Source: Nocardioides litoris (GTDB lineage: Bacteria > Actinomycetota > Actinomycetes > Propionibacteriales > Nocardioidaceae). Taken from it: DNA of 64,000 nucleotides. Position numbers and translations under genes: made by a program. Of the stretch, positions 35,925-43,805 are shown one piece after another. The stretch is from contig NZ_VDMR01000006.1 in the NCBI RefSeq assembly GCF_006346315.1, positions 124,001 through 188,000 on the forward strand, written 5' to 3'. Each line of letters opens with the position of its first letter. Positions within the stretch are counted from its first letter, which is position 1. Below the pieces are notes generated by a model that was given only the letters and a program-made list of their open reading frames with translations, ran no database searches and was not told the DNA's origin.

Positions 35925-36665
35925 GTGGGCGCCCCCGACGTCCGGTTCTGGTTCGACCCGGTCTGCCCGTTCGCGTGGCTGACCAGCCGCTGGGTGCGCT
36001 CGGTGCGGGCCCAGCGCGGACCTGGTGGCTTCGCGGTCGAGTGGCGCTTCATCTCGCTGCGCCTGCTCAACGCCCACGTCGACTACGACGCGCACTTCCC
36101 ACCGGAGTACGAGGCCGGCCACACCGCGGGCCTGCGCCTGCTGCGCGTGTGCGCCCAGGTGCGCGACGACCACGGCAACGACGGCGTCGACGCCCTGTAC
36201 GACGCCCTGGGCCGCCGCACCTTCGACAGTCCTCCGGCCGGCAGCGGGCCGGGCGACCCGGGTGATCCGGCGGCGCTGCTCACCGACGCGCTGGCCGCGG
36301 CCGGCCTGCCAGCGGGCCTGGTCGACCACCTCGACGACACCGACCGCGACGCCCAGCTGCAGGCCGAGACCGACGAGGCGCTCGCGCTGACCGGCAAGGA
36401 CGTCGGCACCCCGATCCTGCACGTCGCGCCGCCCGAGGGCGCGGCCTTCTTCGGGCCGGTGATCAGCCGGGTCCCGGCCGAGGAGGACGCCGTGCGGCTG
36501 TGGGAGCACGTGGTCGGGCTGGCGACGTTCCCCGGGTTCGCCGAGCTCAAGCGGAGCCTGCGCGAGCAGCCCCAGCTGCGGTCCTTCGGTGTCGGGGACG
36601 GCGCCGTCGGCGTCCAGGAGGACTGGCACGCCGGCAGCCGCCGGCTGCGCGAGGACAAGGGCTGA
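35925..36665 (+). CDS. DsbA-family protein resembling mycothiol-dependent nitroreductase
   Basis: A 246-residue thioredoxin-fold protein. Its N-terminus RFWFDPVCPFAWLTSRWV matches the DPxCPWxWxTSRW region of the Rv2466c-type mycothiol-dependent nitroreductases, but the usual CPWC pair is CPFA here: the resolving Cys is Ala. The family uses mycothiol to reduce nitro compounds; a single Cys would favour a mixed-disulfide mechanism. GTPILHV holds the conserved cis-Pro. GTG 35925 directly follows the proC stop. Confidence 0.8.
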   Translation: MGAPDVRFWFDPVCPFAWLTSRWVRSVRAQRGPGGFAVEWRFISLRLLNAHVDYDAHFPPEYEAGHTAGLRLLRVCAQVRDDHGNDGVDALYDALGRRTFDSPPAGSGPGDPGDPAALLTDALAAAGLPAGLVDHLDDTDRDAQLQAETDEALALTGKDVGTPILHVAPPEGAAFFGPVISRVPAEEDAVRLWEHVVGLATFPGFAELKRSLREQPQLRSFGVGDGAVGVQEDWHAGSRRLREDKG

Positions 36666-36667
36666 GC

Positions 36668-37189
36668 GTGGCCCCCGCCGCGCCCGACGCCGGCCGCCCC
36701 TGGACCTGGGGCGCCACGCCCGCCGAGGCCGCCCGCCGCTTCCCGGCCGACGACCTCGCGCCGGGCGGGCACCCCATGACCCGCGCAGTCGACGTGGCCG
36801 CGCCGCCCGAGGTCGTCTGGCCGTGGCTGTGCCAGCTGTCCCAGGCGCCGTACTCCTACGACTGGGTCGACAACCTCGGCCGTCGCAGCCCCCGCGACCT
36901 CACCCCCGGCGCGACCGACCTGCGCGAGGGGCAGCGGATGGCCGGGGTGTTCCGGCTGGCCGCGTGGGAGGAGGGCCGGTCCTGGACCGGCGTCGCCGGC
37001 GGCGGCCGGGTCGGCGCGACCGCGGCGACGTACGCCGCCGAGCCGGCCGGCCCGGGCCGGAGCCGCCTGCTGTGCCGGATGACCGTGGCCTGGCCCCGGC
37101 CGCTGGCCCTCGCCCTGGCCTGGGGCGACCTGGTGATGATGCGCAGGCAGCTGCTGAACCTCCGCGACCTGGCCGAGACCCGGCCCTGA
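36668..37189 (+). CDS. SRPBCC-family protein
   Basis: A 173-residue START/polyketide-cyclase-like fold, starting at a GTG two bases after the preceding stop; a shorter ATG start at 36776 is possible. Visible elements are TRAVDVAAPPEVVWPWLCQL (first strand and helix), YSYDWVDNLGRRSPRD and the long C-terminal helix. Such proteins bind hydrophobic ligands; the ligand is unknown. Its TGA ends one base before the stop of the convergent SDR gene. Confidence 0.75.
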   Translation: MAPAAPDAGRPWTWGATPAEAARRFPADDLAPGGHPMTRAVDVAAPPEVVWPWLCQLSQAPYSYDWVDNLGRRSPRDLTPGATDLREGQRMAGVFRLAAWEEGRSWTGVAGGGRVGATAATYAAEPAGPGRSRLLCRMTVAWPRPLALALAWGDLVMMRRQLLNLRDLAETRP

Positions 37190-37190
37190 G

Positions 37191-38168
37191 TCAGGCGCGC
37201 TGACGGGCCTGCTCGACGAGCTCGGTGGAGACCTCCCACAGCCGGCGGGCGTCGTCGGGGTCGAGGGCGTGCGGCACCACGCCGTGGATGCCCTGCAGCT
37301 CCTCGACCACCTCGGCCTCGTGGCAGTCCTCGAAGTAGCGCCCGCCGATGCCCTCGACCAGCGGCGAGGTGGCCAGGAAGGCCGAGGTCGCCGCGCCCTG
37401 CTCGGGGGTCTTCATCCGGAACAGCCCGGCGGCAGCCCCCTGCCGGGCCTCCTCCTCGGCCGCCCGGCGCTTCTCCTCGCTCCAGTGCCGCTGCAGCGGC
37501 GTCCAGATGCCTCCGGGCATGAGCGCGTTGGCGGTGATGCCGTCCTCGGCCCAGCGGCGGGTCGCCTCGACCGCGAACAGCGCGTTGGCCGTCTTGGACT
37601 GGCCGTAGGCCAGCCCGGGGTCGTAGGAGCGGCGCTCGAAGAACAGGTCGTCGAACACGATGGGCGAGGCGGCATGGCCGCTGGAGGAGACCGCGACGAC
37701 GCGGGCCCCGCCCGCGGCGGCCAGGGCGCCGTGCAGGCCGGTGGCCAGGGCGAAGTGGCCCAGGTGGTTGGTGCCCAGCTGCAGCTCGAAGCCCTGGGCG
37801 GTGGTCCGGTGCGGGGTGTCCATGACGCCGGCGTTGAGGACGAGCACGTGGAGCGGCCCCTCCCAGGCGGCCACGAAGGCGTCGACGCTGGTCAGGTCGG
37901 CCAGGTCGAGCGGGGCGACCCGGACCGCGTCGGCGCCGCGCCCGCTGGTCTCGCCGATGTCGGCGGCCGCCTGGCGGCCCGCCTCGGTGTCGCGGACGCC
38001 GATGGTCACCTCGGCGCCGGCGTGGGCCAGCGCCCGGGCGGTCTCGACGCCGATGCCGGAGGCGCCTCCGGTCACGACCGCGCGGCGGCCGGTCAGGTCG
38101 AGGCCGGCCACGACCTCGAGCGCGGTGGTGGTGTCGTCGTACGGGCTGGTGATCCGGGTGGTGGTCAT
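37191..38168 (-). CDS. Short-chain dehydrogenase/reductase
   Basis: A 325-residue SDR with cofactor loop VVTGGASGIGVETARAL, LVLNAGVMDTP (NNAG-equivalent), catalytic Ser in VAVSSSGHAA and the YxxxK pair in LAYGQSKTANAL. It resembles WW-domain-type oxidoreductases/retinol dehydrogenases. ATG 38168 was preferred over 38180 because TATGGT lies seven bases before it, and 38180 would start inside that element. A TetR gene diverges from it across a 14-base palindrome, so it is very likely repressed by that TetR and induced by its substrate. Confidence 0.88.
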   Translation of the reverse strand: MTTTRITSPYDDTTTALEVVAGLDLTGRRAVVTGGASGIGVETARALAHAGAEVTIGVRDTEAGRQAAADIGETSGRGADAVRVAPLDLADLTSVDAFVAAWEGPLHVLVLNAGVMDTPHRTTAQGFELQLGTNHLGHFALATGLHGALAAAGGARVVAVSSSGHAASPIVFDDLFFERRSYDPGLAYGQSKTANALFAVEATRRWAEDGITANALMPGGIWTPLQRHWSEEKRRAAEEEARQGAAAGLFRMKTPEQGAATSAFLATSPLVEGIGGRYFEDCHEAEVVEELQGIHGVVPHALDPDDARRLWEVSTELVEQARQRA

Positions 38169-38175
38169 GCCCTGA

Positions 38176-38181
38176 ACCATA
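38176..38181 (-). promoter_or_regulatory. -10 element of the SDR gene
   Basis: TATGGT on the minus strand, seven bases before ATG 38168, abutting the operator. Confidence 0.5.
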
Positions 38182-38194
38182 CCAACTAGTTGGT
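38181..38194. promoter_or_regulatory. TetR operator between SDR and TetR genes
   Basis: ACCAACTAGTTGGT is a perfect 14-base palindrome lying between two divergent -10 elements, so a bound dimer would block both. Confidence 0.75.
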
Positions 38195-38200
38195 TGGCTG

Positions 38201-38206
38201 TACGCT
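38201..38206 (+). promoter_or_regulatory. -10 element of the TetR gene at 38213
   Basis: TACGCT six bases before ATG 38213. Confidence 0.5.
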
Positions 38207-38212
38207 CACCCC

Positions 38213-38818
38213 ATGGTTCGGGACGGGGACGCGAGCAGGCGGCGGCTCCTGGCCGCGGCGACGGCCGAGTTCGCCGAGCGCGGCATCGCCGGCGCCCGGG
38301 TCGACCGCATCGCCGCGACGGCCGAGGTCAACAAGCAGCAGATGTACGCCTGGTTCGGCTCCAAGGACGGGCTGTACGACGCCGTGCTCGCCCAGCAGCT
38401 GGGCCGCATCCTCGACGCGGTGCCGTTCACGCCCGACGACCTGCCCGGGTACGCCGTGGCCCTCTACGACTCCTACCTCACCGACCCGGAGATGATCCGC
38501 CTCGTCGGGGTCACCCGGCTCGAGCGGGCGCCGGCGGGTGACCTGACGACCGCCCTGCCCGGGCACTCCGACGGCAAGCACGAGGCGATCGCGCAGGCCC
38601 AGCGCGACGGGCTCGTGGTCGAGGGGATCGAGCCGGCCGACGTCTACGCGCTGGTCATCGGGCTGGCCGGGTCGTGGTCGCCGCTCAGCGGCACCTGGGC
38701 CGCCTCGCCCGCCGACCCCCGGGCCGACCACGAGCGGCGCCGGGCCGCGCTCCGTGCGACCGTGGCCCGCGCCCTCAGCCCCGACGCCGGGCGAGGTGGA
38801 GCGGCACGTCCTCGCTGA
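38213..38818 (+). CDS. TetR-family regulator (of the divergent SDR)
   Basis: A 201-residue TetR repressor. N-terminal HTH: LLAAATAEFAERGIAGARVDRIAATAEVNKQQ followed by YAWFGSKDGLYDAVL; the rest is a helical ligand-binding domain. Its target is the palindrome just upstream. The 3' end overlaps the end of the convergent methyltransferase gene by 44 bases. Confidence 0.9.
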   Translation: MVRDGDASRRRLLAAATAEFAERGIAGARVDRIAATAEVNKQQMYAWFGSKDGLYDAVLAQQLGRILDAVPFTPDDLPGYAVALYDSYLTDPEMIRLVGVTRLERAPAGDLTTALPGHSDGKHEAIAQAQRDGLVVEGIEPADVYALVIGLAGSWSPLSGTWAASPADPRADHERRRAALRATVARALSPDAGRGGAARPR

Positions 38819-39533
38819 CCTCGACCGGGTCGGGCAGCAGGGCGCGGACGGCGGCGAGCAGGTCGGCGCGGTCGTCCGGCGCCAGGACGAGGTAGGCCGA
38901 GACGGTGGCCAGGTGGGCGACGTAGTCCTCGGCTGCCATCATCGCCCGGCGCTCGAGCACGGTCTCGACCGCGTCGCAGAGTGCAGGGTGGGCCGCGACG
39001 TCGGCGATCGTCCACGACCCCAGGGCCGGACCGCGGTGCCCGCCCGCGAGCCGCCCGTCGGTCAGGTCGTCGACCCGGGCCCGCAGGTCGGGGTCGGCCA
39101 GGTCGCGGGCGCAGCCGAGCACCGCCAGCACGCCGCCCGGCCGCAGCAGGGCGACCGCACGGTCCCAGCGGGACGCGGGGTCGGTCCAGTGGAACGCGGC
39201 GGCGGCGTACACGAGGTCGAAGGGGCCGAGGCCGGGCTGGGCCGGGTCGAGGTCCTCGAAGGTGGCCGCGCGCACCTCGACCGGCCAGCCGTGGGCGGCC
39301 GCCTCGCCCGCGAGCAGGGCTCGCATGGCCGGGTCGGGCTCGACCGCCACCACGTCCAGGCCGCGGCCCGCGAAGACCGCGGTGGCCTTGCCCGTGCCGG
39401 CGCCGACCTCCAGGGCCCGGCGGACCGGTCCCTCGGCGTGGGCCAGCACCAGCTCGGCGACCGCGGCGGGGTAGCCCGGGCGGTGGCGGTGGTAGGCCTC
39501 GGCCACCGACCCGAAGCTCCGCGCGCGCTCCAC
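38775..39533 (-). CDS. Class I SAM-dependent methyltransferase
   Basis: A 252-residue methyltransferase: FGSVAEAYHRHRPGYPAAV at the N-terminus, motif I ALEVGAGTGKATAVF, acidic VVAVEPDPAM, and FDLVYAAAAFHWTDP. This layout is common in small-molecule methyltransferases of unknown specificity. GTG 39533 begins 11 bases after the stop of the upstream TetR gene, so the two share a transcript. Its 3' end overlaps the convergent TetR gene. Confidence 0.8.
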   Translation of the reverse strand: MERARSFGSVAEAYHRHRPGYPAAVAELVLAHAEGPVRRALEVGAGTGKATAVFAGRGLDVVAVEPDPAMRALLAGEAAAHGWPVEVRAATFEDLDPAQPGLGPFDLVYAAAAFHWTDPASRWDRAVALLRPGGVLAVLGCARDLADPDLRARVDDLTDGRLAGGHRGPALGSWTIADVAAHPALCDAVETVLERRAMMAAEDYVAHLATVSAYLVLAPDDRADLLAAVRALLPDPVEVSEDVPLHLARRRG

Positions 39534-39544
39534 CGTGCCGGGCC

Positions 39545-40240
39545 CTAGACCGGCGGGCCGGCGGTGCGCAGCGAGCGCAGCAGCTCGAGGAGGTCGTCGA
39601 CGACGCCGCGGACGCCGGGGAGCCGGGAGAGGCGGACCAGCTTGTCGACCATCGGCACCGCGCGGGCCACGAGGGCGTGCGTGCGGGCCTGGCCGGGACT
39701 GCGGTCGTGCACCCAGAACAGCACGATGCCCATGTGCATGAGCCACAGCAGCTCGGGCAGCTCCTCGCGCAGGGCCTTGGCCACCTTGACGTCGGAGCCC
39801 GCGACGACCGCGCGGAAGATGTCGGTGCTGGCCTCGCGGGCCGGCGTGGACTCCGGGCTGAACGGCGAGAGCGGGCTCGTGGGCTCGGCGGCGTTCTTGA
39901 AGAACTGCCCGGCGAACTCGTGGTTGGGGGCCGCGACCTCCAGCCACGCCTCGAGCACCCCGCGCAGCCGGCGGTCGAAGGCCTGCTCCCGGGCCAGGAC
40001 CGCCACGGAGCGCTCCGCGTGCTCGACCTGCATGCCGTCGTAGAACGCCTGGATCAGGTGCTCCTTGGAGGCGAAGTAGTAGTAGGCGTTGCCCACCGAG
40101 ACGCCGGCCTCGCGGGCGATGGCCCGCATCGTGGTGCCGTCGTAGCCGTCGCGGCGGAAGAGCCGCATCGCCGCGTCGGCGATGGTGGCGCGGGTCTGCT
40201 CAGCCTTGCTGGTGCGCACGGGGCGCGCAGGTTCCGGCAC
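39545..40240 (-). CDS. TetR-family regulator
   Basis: A 231-residue TetR protein with a typical N-terminal HTH (RATIADAAMRLFRRDGYDGTTMRAIAREAGVSVGNAYYYFASKEHL) and a large ligand domain. GTG 40240 follows TACCCT by seven bases, so it can be transcribed on its own; it also sits downstream of the membrane-protein and DCC genes. The paired TGAACnnGTTCA operators at 41077-41121 are its likely target. Its 5' end overlaps the 3' end of the DCC gene by 41 bases. Confidence 0.88.
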   Translation of the reverse strand: MPEPARPVRTSKAEQTRATIADAAMRLFRRDGYDGTTMRAIAREAGVSVGNAYYYFASKEHLIQAFYDGMQVEHAERSVAVLAREQAFDRRLRGVLEAWLEVAAPNHEFAGQFFKNAAEPTSPLSPFSPESTPAREASTDIFRAVVAGSDVKVAKALREELPELLWLMHMGIVLFWVHDRSPGQARTHALVARAVPMVDKLVRLSRLPGVRGVVDDLLELLRSLRTAGPPV

Positions 40241-40610
40241 AGCCGTCAGGGTAGCCACCTCCCCCCGACCCGAGGAGGTGGCGTACGCCGGCCGCGCCGG
40301 CGGCGGCGCCACGGGCCAGTGGCAGCAGGTGGGGCTGGGCGAGCCGCTCGGCCGTCCGGCGGAAGCGGCGGGTGGCCCACAGGCACATGACCCACGCGTG
40401 CTCCTGGGTCCAGACCGCCCCGTCGTCGCCGACCACGGTGACCTCGCGCAGGGTGCGCGCGTGGTCGAGCCCGGGGAGCAGGGCGCGCGCCTCGGGCGAG
40501 CCCGCCGGCACCAGGCGCAGCGGCACGAGCAAGGCCTGGCGCTCCAGCCAGTCACGGAAGCGCGAGCACAGCGGGCACCCGGCGTCGTACAGGACGGTGA
40601 GGGCGGTCAT
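40200..40610 (-). CDS. Thiol-disulfide oxidoreductase, DCC family (DUF393)
   Basis: A 136-residue protein starting MTALTVLYDAGCPLCSRFRDWL: the Asp and the CPLC pair are the DCC signature of a thioredoxin-like redox protein. Redox partner and target are unknown. The C-terminal 20 residues are rich in Gly, Pro and Cys and are encoded over the promoter and start of the TetR gene, so this tail may be unconserved. It starts four bases after the membrane-protein stop. Confidence 0.78.
   Translation of the reverse strand: MTALTVLYDAGCPLCSRFRDWLERQALLVPLRLVPAGSPEARALLPGLDHARTLREVTVVGDDGAVWTQEHAWVMCLWATRRFRRTAERLAQPHLLPLARGAAAGAAGVRHLLGSGGGGYPDGCAGTCAPRAHQQG
40248..40253 (-). promoter_or_regulatory. 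-10 element of the TetR gene at 40240
   Basis: TACCCT on the minus strand, seven bases before GTG 40240 and inside the DCC coding sequence. Confidence 0.45.
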
Positions 40611-40614
40611 GGTC

Positions 40615-41055
40615 TCAGCGGCCGGGAGCGGGGTAGGGCTGCTGCCCGGCGACGGGGCCCATGGGGCCGGTCCAGGCCTGCGGGGCGACCGGCGCGGTGC
40701 GGAAGGAGTCCATGCGCTGGCGGCGCCGCATGCTGCTGAAGACCCACACGTTGGCGAAGTGGACGACGCCGAGCACGAGGGTGACGACGCCGATCTTGAC
40801 GCTGAGCTGCTCGAGCAGGCCGCGCAGGTCGACCACCGTGTCGCCGCTGCGCAGGTAGAGGCTCACGAAGCCCAGGTTGAGCAGGTAGAACCCGACGACC
40901 AGCAGCCGGTTGACCGCGTGGGCGAGCGGCTCGTTGGCGGTGAAGACGTCCTCGAGGAACACCCGCCCGTGCCGCGAGAGGGTCGAGGCGACCCACACGG
41001 TCAGCGGGACGGCGACGAGCAGGTAGGTGAGGTAGGTGGCGACGGTCCAGTCCAT
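40615..41055 (-). CDS. Small integral membrane protein of unknown function
   Basis: A 146-residue protein with three predicted membrane helices (about residues 5-25, 48-66 and 85-107) and a Pro/Gly-rich cytoplasmic tail after RRRQRMDS. Segments FLEDVFTANEPLAHAVNRLLVVGFYLLNLGFV are conserved in look with uncharacterised actinobacterial proteins. CAGGAG precedes the ATG. It heads the operon with the DCC, TetR and methyltransferase genes, behind the double operator. Confidence 0.7.
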   Translation of the reverse strand: MDWTVATYLTYLLVAVPLTVWVASTLSRHGRVFLEDVFTANEPLAHAVNRLLVVGFYLLNLGFVSLYLRSGDTVVDLRGLLEQLSVKIGVVTLVLGVVHFANVWVFSSMRRRQRMDSFRTAPVAPQAWTGPMGPVAGQQPYPAPGR

Positions 41056-41076
41056 GGCGGGCTCCTGACGTGGTGT

Positions 41077-41090
41077 TTGAACGTGTTCAA
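41077..41090. promoter_or_regulatory. TetR-type operator, downstream copy
   Basis: TTGAACGTGTTCAA, perfect apart from the central GT, about where transcription of the membrane-protein operon should start. Confidence 0.7.
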
Positions 41091-41094
41091 CGCC

Positions 41095-41100
41095 AGGCTA
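41095..41100 (-). promoter_or_regulatory. -10 element of the membrane-protein/DCC/TetR operon
   Basis: TAGCCT on the minus strand, placed exactly between the two operators; leader of about 35 bases with a Shine-Dalgarno sequence. Confidence 0.55.
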
Positions 41101-41109
41101 CCCTCATTC

Positions 41110-41121
41110 TGAACGCGTTCA
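41110..41121. promoter_or_regulatory. TetR-type operator, upstream copy
   Basis: TGAACGCGTTCA, perfect 12-base palindrome overlapping the -35 region and the last codons of the sugar dehydrogenase gene; centres are about 32 bases from the other copy. Confidence 0.7.
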
Positions 41122-43695
41122 AACACGGCGGTAGACCGCCGTGGGGGCCGAGGCCCGGTCGGGCACCACGTAGCGGTGCCGCCGGGCGCCCCCGTCGGAC
41201 CAGCGCACGAAGCGGTAGCGGCGGCCGTCGAGCCGTTGCACCGGCGGCGCCGCGACCCGCAGCGCCGTGCCGACCTGGTGCCGCCGTGCTCGCCCGAGCC
41301 CGGCCCGCACCCAGCGCGAGCCCACCCGCAGCCGCAGGCCCGGCACCGACGTCCGCAGCCGCACGGACCGCACCACCGGCACGAACCTCGCGACGTACGA
41401 CGCCCGCCCGGTCGCCGGGGCCTGGACCGTCACCGTCGGGCCGGCGGCGCCGGTCGCGGTCGACCAGGACGCGAACGCCCACAGCCGCCCGGCCCGCCGC
41501 TGCCGCACGGGCGTGCCGAGGACGACCCGCTCGCGCGCGATCCGCCGCTGGGTCGTCGGGGTGGTCGCGCGCTCGCCGTCGACGGTGTGCACGAGCCCGC
41601 GCGGGGCGGTGTCGACCGTGGTGGTGACGACCCGTGGCTGCAGCACCCGCTCGACCGAGCTCACCAGGCCGCGACGGTCGGTCGCGGTCGCGGTGAGGAC
41701 GAGGTGGCTGGGCAGCTCGTGGTCGAAGGCGGTGACCTCCCCGCCCGCGCCGGCGACCGTCTCGACCAGGTGGGCGTGGCAGTCGCCGGGGCAGTGCGCC
41801 ATCGAGACGCTCCAGCGGAGGTCGGCGGCCGGGAGCGGCCCGTCGTCGGGGTCGGTCGCCGAGCCGGAGAAGGCGATGCGGTCGCCGACCGCCCAGGTCG
41901 TGCCGGCCGCGGGCTCGTCGATGGTCACGACCGGCGGCCGGTTGCCGGCCGAGACGACCAGCGTGGCGGTGTCGGTCTCCCCGTCGGGGTCGGTCACCAC
42001 CAGCCGCACCGGCACGTCGCCGTCGGTGGCGTAGGTGCGCGAGGCCGTGGCGCCGCGGGCGTCGAGCGAGCCGTCGCCGTCGAGGTCCCAGGCGTAGGAC
42101 AGGGCACCGCCGTCGGGGTCGCTGGAGGTCGAGGCGTCGAGGTCGACGCGCAGCGGCAGCGCGCCCCACGGCGTCGAGGAGGTGATGCGCGCGACGGGGC
42201 GAGAGGGGTCGTAGGAGATCCGGTGCACCTTGCCGCGGCCGGGGTCGGGCGTGCCGTCCTCGTCGAACCCGATGTCGACGTAGAACAGGTCGCCGTCGAC
42301 CCCGGTGAACAGGTCGACCGGGTTGGCCGCCCGCTCGACGAGCAGGGCGGGGGCGGAGGCGTCGGGGACGCCGTCGGCGCCGGCCGGCAGGTACCAGATG
42401 CAGTCGCGGGCGTAGTCGCCGAACGCCAGGGCACCTCGGTAGGGCGCGGGCCAGTCCGGGGCCTCGACGAAGGCCAGCGCGGAGATGGAGGTGGTCCCGC
42501 GCTTGCACTGCTCGCCGGGCACCACGTCGCCGTCCCGGTCGTAGGTCAGCAGGGGCCGGGTGACCGCGGAGGCGGGCAGTCCGGTGCACAGCGGCCGGTC
42601 CATCGAGGTGCGCTGCGTCCCCTCGAAGCAGGGCCACCCGAAGTTGGGCAGCCCGAGGTCGGGCAGCCCGGCGCCCTCGGGCACGCGGTCGATCTCGTCG
42701 GCCAGGGTCTCGCCGACGTCGCCGACGTACACCTCCGAGGTGCCGGGCCGGATGGCGAACCGGAACGGGTTGCGGAAGCCGTGGGCGAGCAGGCGCCGGG
42801 CGCCCGGGTCGCGGCTCCCCGCGAGCGGGTTGGCGGGCACCCCCTCCCCGGTCGCGGGGTCGACCCGGGCCACCGACCCGGCGAGTCCGGTGGGGTCCCC
42901 GGGGGTGCGCACGTCCTGGGACCGCAGCCGGCCGCCCTCGTCGACCGGGTCGCCGCAGGCGTTGCCGAGCTGGCCCCAGTCGGGCTGGTCGAAGCTCGCG
43001 CCCTCGCCGCCGGAGGCGTACAGGCGGCCCTCGTCGTCGACCTCGACCGCGCCCGCGGAGTGGCTGTGGAACTGCTGGCACCAGTCCTCGACCAGGACCC
43101 GCGGGCTGCCGGCGGTGCCGTCCGTGCCGGCGCCGAGGGTGAAGCGCACCAGTCGGCTGCTGATCTCGCACCCGACCTCGAGCGAGCGCGGGCAGGTGTC
43201 GTCGCTGGGGTTGGCGGTCGACCCCCAGGCCGGCACCGCCGCCGGGTCGTCGCCGAGCCGGTGGTTGTAGGCGTGCAGGACGTAGAACCACCCGTTGTCG
43301 GTGAAGCCCGGGTCCAGGGCCAGGCCCAGCGCACCCCGGTCGTAGAAGTTGTAGGTCTCCCGACGCAGGTCGAGCACCTCCCGCGTCCGCGGGCCGCCCG
43401 GCGCACCGAGGTCGTCGACCTCGAGCACCACCCCGTCCTTCTCCAGCACCAGCAGCCGCCCGTCGGCGGCCTGCTCGGCCGCCGTCGGCTGCTCGAGGCC
43501 GGCGACCACCACCTCGTCGCGGAAGCCGGAAGGCAGCTCGGCGGCGCCTGTGACGGGGGCGGCCACCGCCAGCGGGTGGTCGTGCCCGCCGGTCCCACCG
43601 GTCCCGCCGGTCCCGTCGTGGGCGCTCGCCGTGGCGGGCAGCAGGAGCAGGACCGCGACGGCGCTCACGGTCCGGCGCAGGACGGTTCGGTGCAC
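41119..43695 (-). CDS. Secreted PQQ-dependent sugar (glucose/sorbosone) dehydrogenase with PKD domain
   Basis: An 858-residue secreted protein. GTG 43695 starts a signal peptide (VLRRTVSAVAVLLLLPATASA), then HDGTGGTGGTGGHDHP, a His/Gly stretch that may bind metal. About residues 40-430 match the GSDH beta-propeller (FRDEVVVAGLEQPTAAEQAADGRLLVLEKDG, HGFRNPFRFAIRPGTSEVYVGDVG). A PKD domain follows (RVDLDASTSSDPDGGALSYAWDLDGDGS), then an Ig-like region and beta-repeats. It probably oxidises a sugar outside the cell using PQQ. An alternative reading from 43809 is longer, but GGGGGG precedes this GTG. Confidence 0.88.
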   Translation of the reverse strand: MHRTVLRRTVSAVAVLLLLPATASAHDGTGGTGGTGGHDHPLAVAAPVTGAAELPSGFRDEVVVAGLEQPTAAEQAADGRLLVLEKDGVVLEVDDLGAPGGPRTREVLDLRRETYNFYDRGALGLALDPGFTDNGWFYVLHAYNHRLGDDPAAVPAWGSTANPSDDTCPRSLEVGCEISSRLVRFTLGAGTDGTAGSPRVLVEDWCQQFHSHSAGAVEVDDEGRLYASGGEGASFDQPDWGQLGNACGDPVDEGGRLRSQDVRTPGDPTGLAGSVARVDPATGEGVPANPLAGSRDPGARRLLAHGFRNPFRFAIRPGTSEVYVGDVGETLADEIDRVPEGAGLPDLGLPNFGWPCFEGTQRTSMDRPLCTGLPASAVTRPLLTYDRDGDVVPGEQCKRGTTSISALAFVEAPDWPAPYRGALAFGDYARDCIWYLPAGADGVPDASAPALLVERAANPVDLFTGVDGDLFYVDIGFDEDGTPDPGRGKVHRISYDPSRPVARITSSTPWGALPLRVDLDASTSSDPDGGALSYAWDLDGDGSLDARGATASRTYATDGDVPVRLVVTDPDGETDTATLVVSAGNRPPVVTIDEPAAGTTWAVGDRIAFSGSATDPDDGPLPAADLRWSVSMAHCPGDCHAHLVETVAGAGGEVTAFDHELPSHLVLTATATDRRGLVSSVERVLQPRVVTTTVDTAPRGLVHTVDGERATTPTTQRRIARERVVLGTPVRQRRAGRLWAFASWSTATGAAGPTVTVQAPATGRASYVARFVPVVRSVRLRTSVPGLRLRVGSRWVRAGLGRARRHQVGTALRVAAPPVQRLDGRRYRFVRWSDGGARRHRYVVPDRASAPTAVYRRV

Positions 43696-43738
43696 GGTGA
43701 CCCCCCGGGACGGCCGTCGTGTGGGGGGACGGTGAGGC

Positions 43739-43744
43739 ACGCTA
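43739..43744 (-). promoter_or_regulatory. -10 element of the sugar dehydrogenase gene
   Basis: TAGCGT on the minus strand, 43 bases before GTG 43695; unlike most promoters here it leaves a leader with a Shine-Dalgarno sequence. Confidence 0.4.
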
Positions 43745-43805
43745 GCCCCGACCCGCTGTCCGCGTCGCCCGTTCGCAGGAGTCCGCCCGGCTGCGACGTC
43801 CGGCC

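Noticed and set aside
38180..38180. Upstream ATG as the start of the SDR gene
   Set aside because: It falls within the -10 element TATGGT; the start four codons later has the right spacing for a leaderless mRNA.
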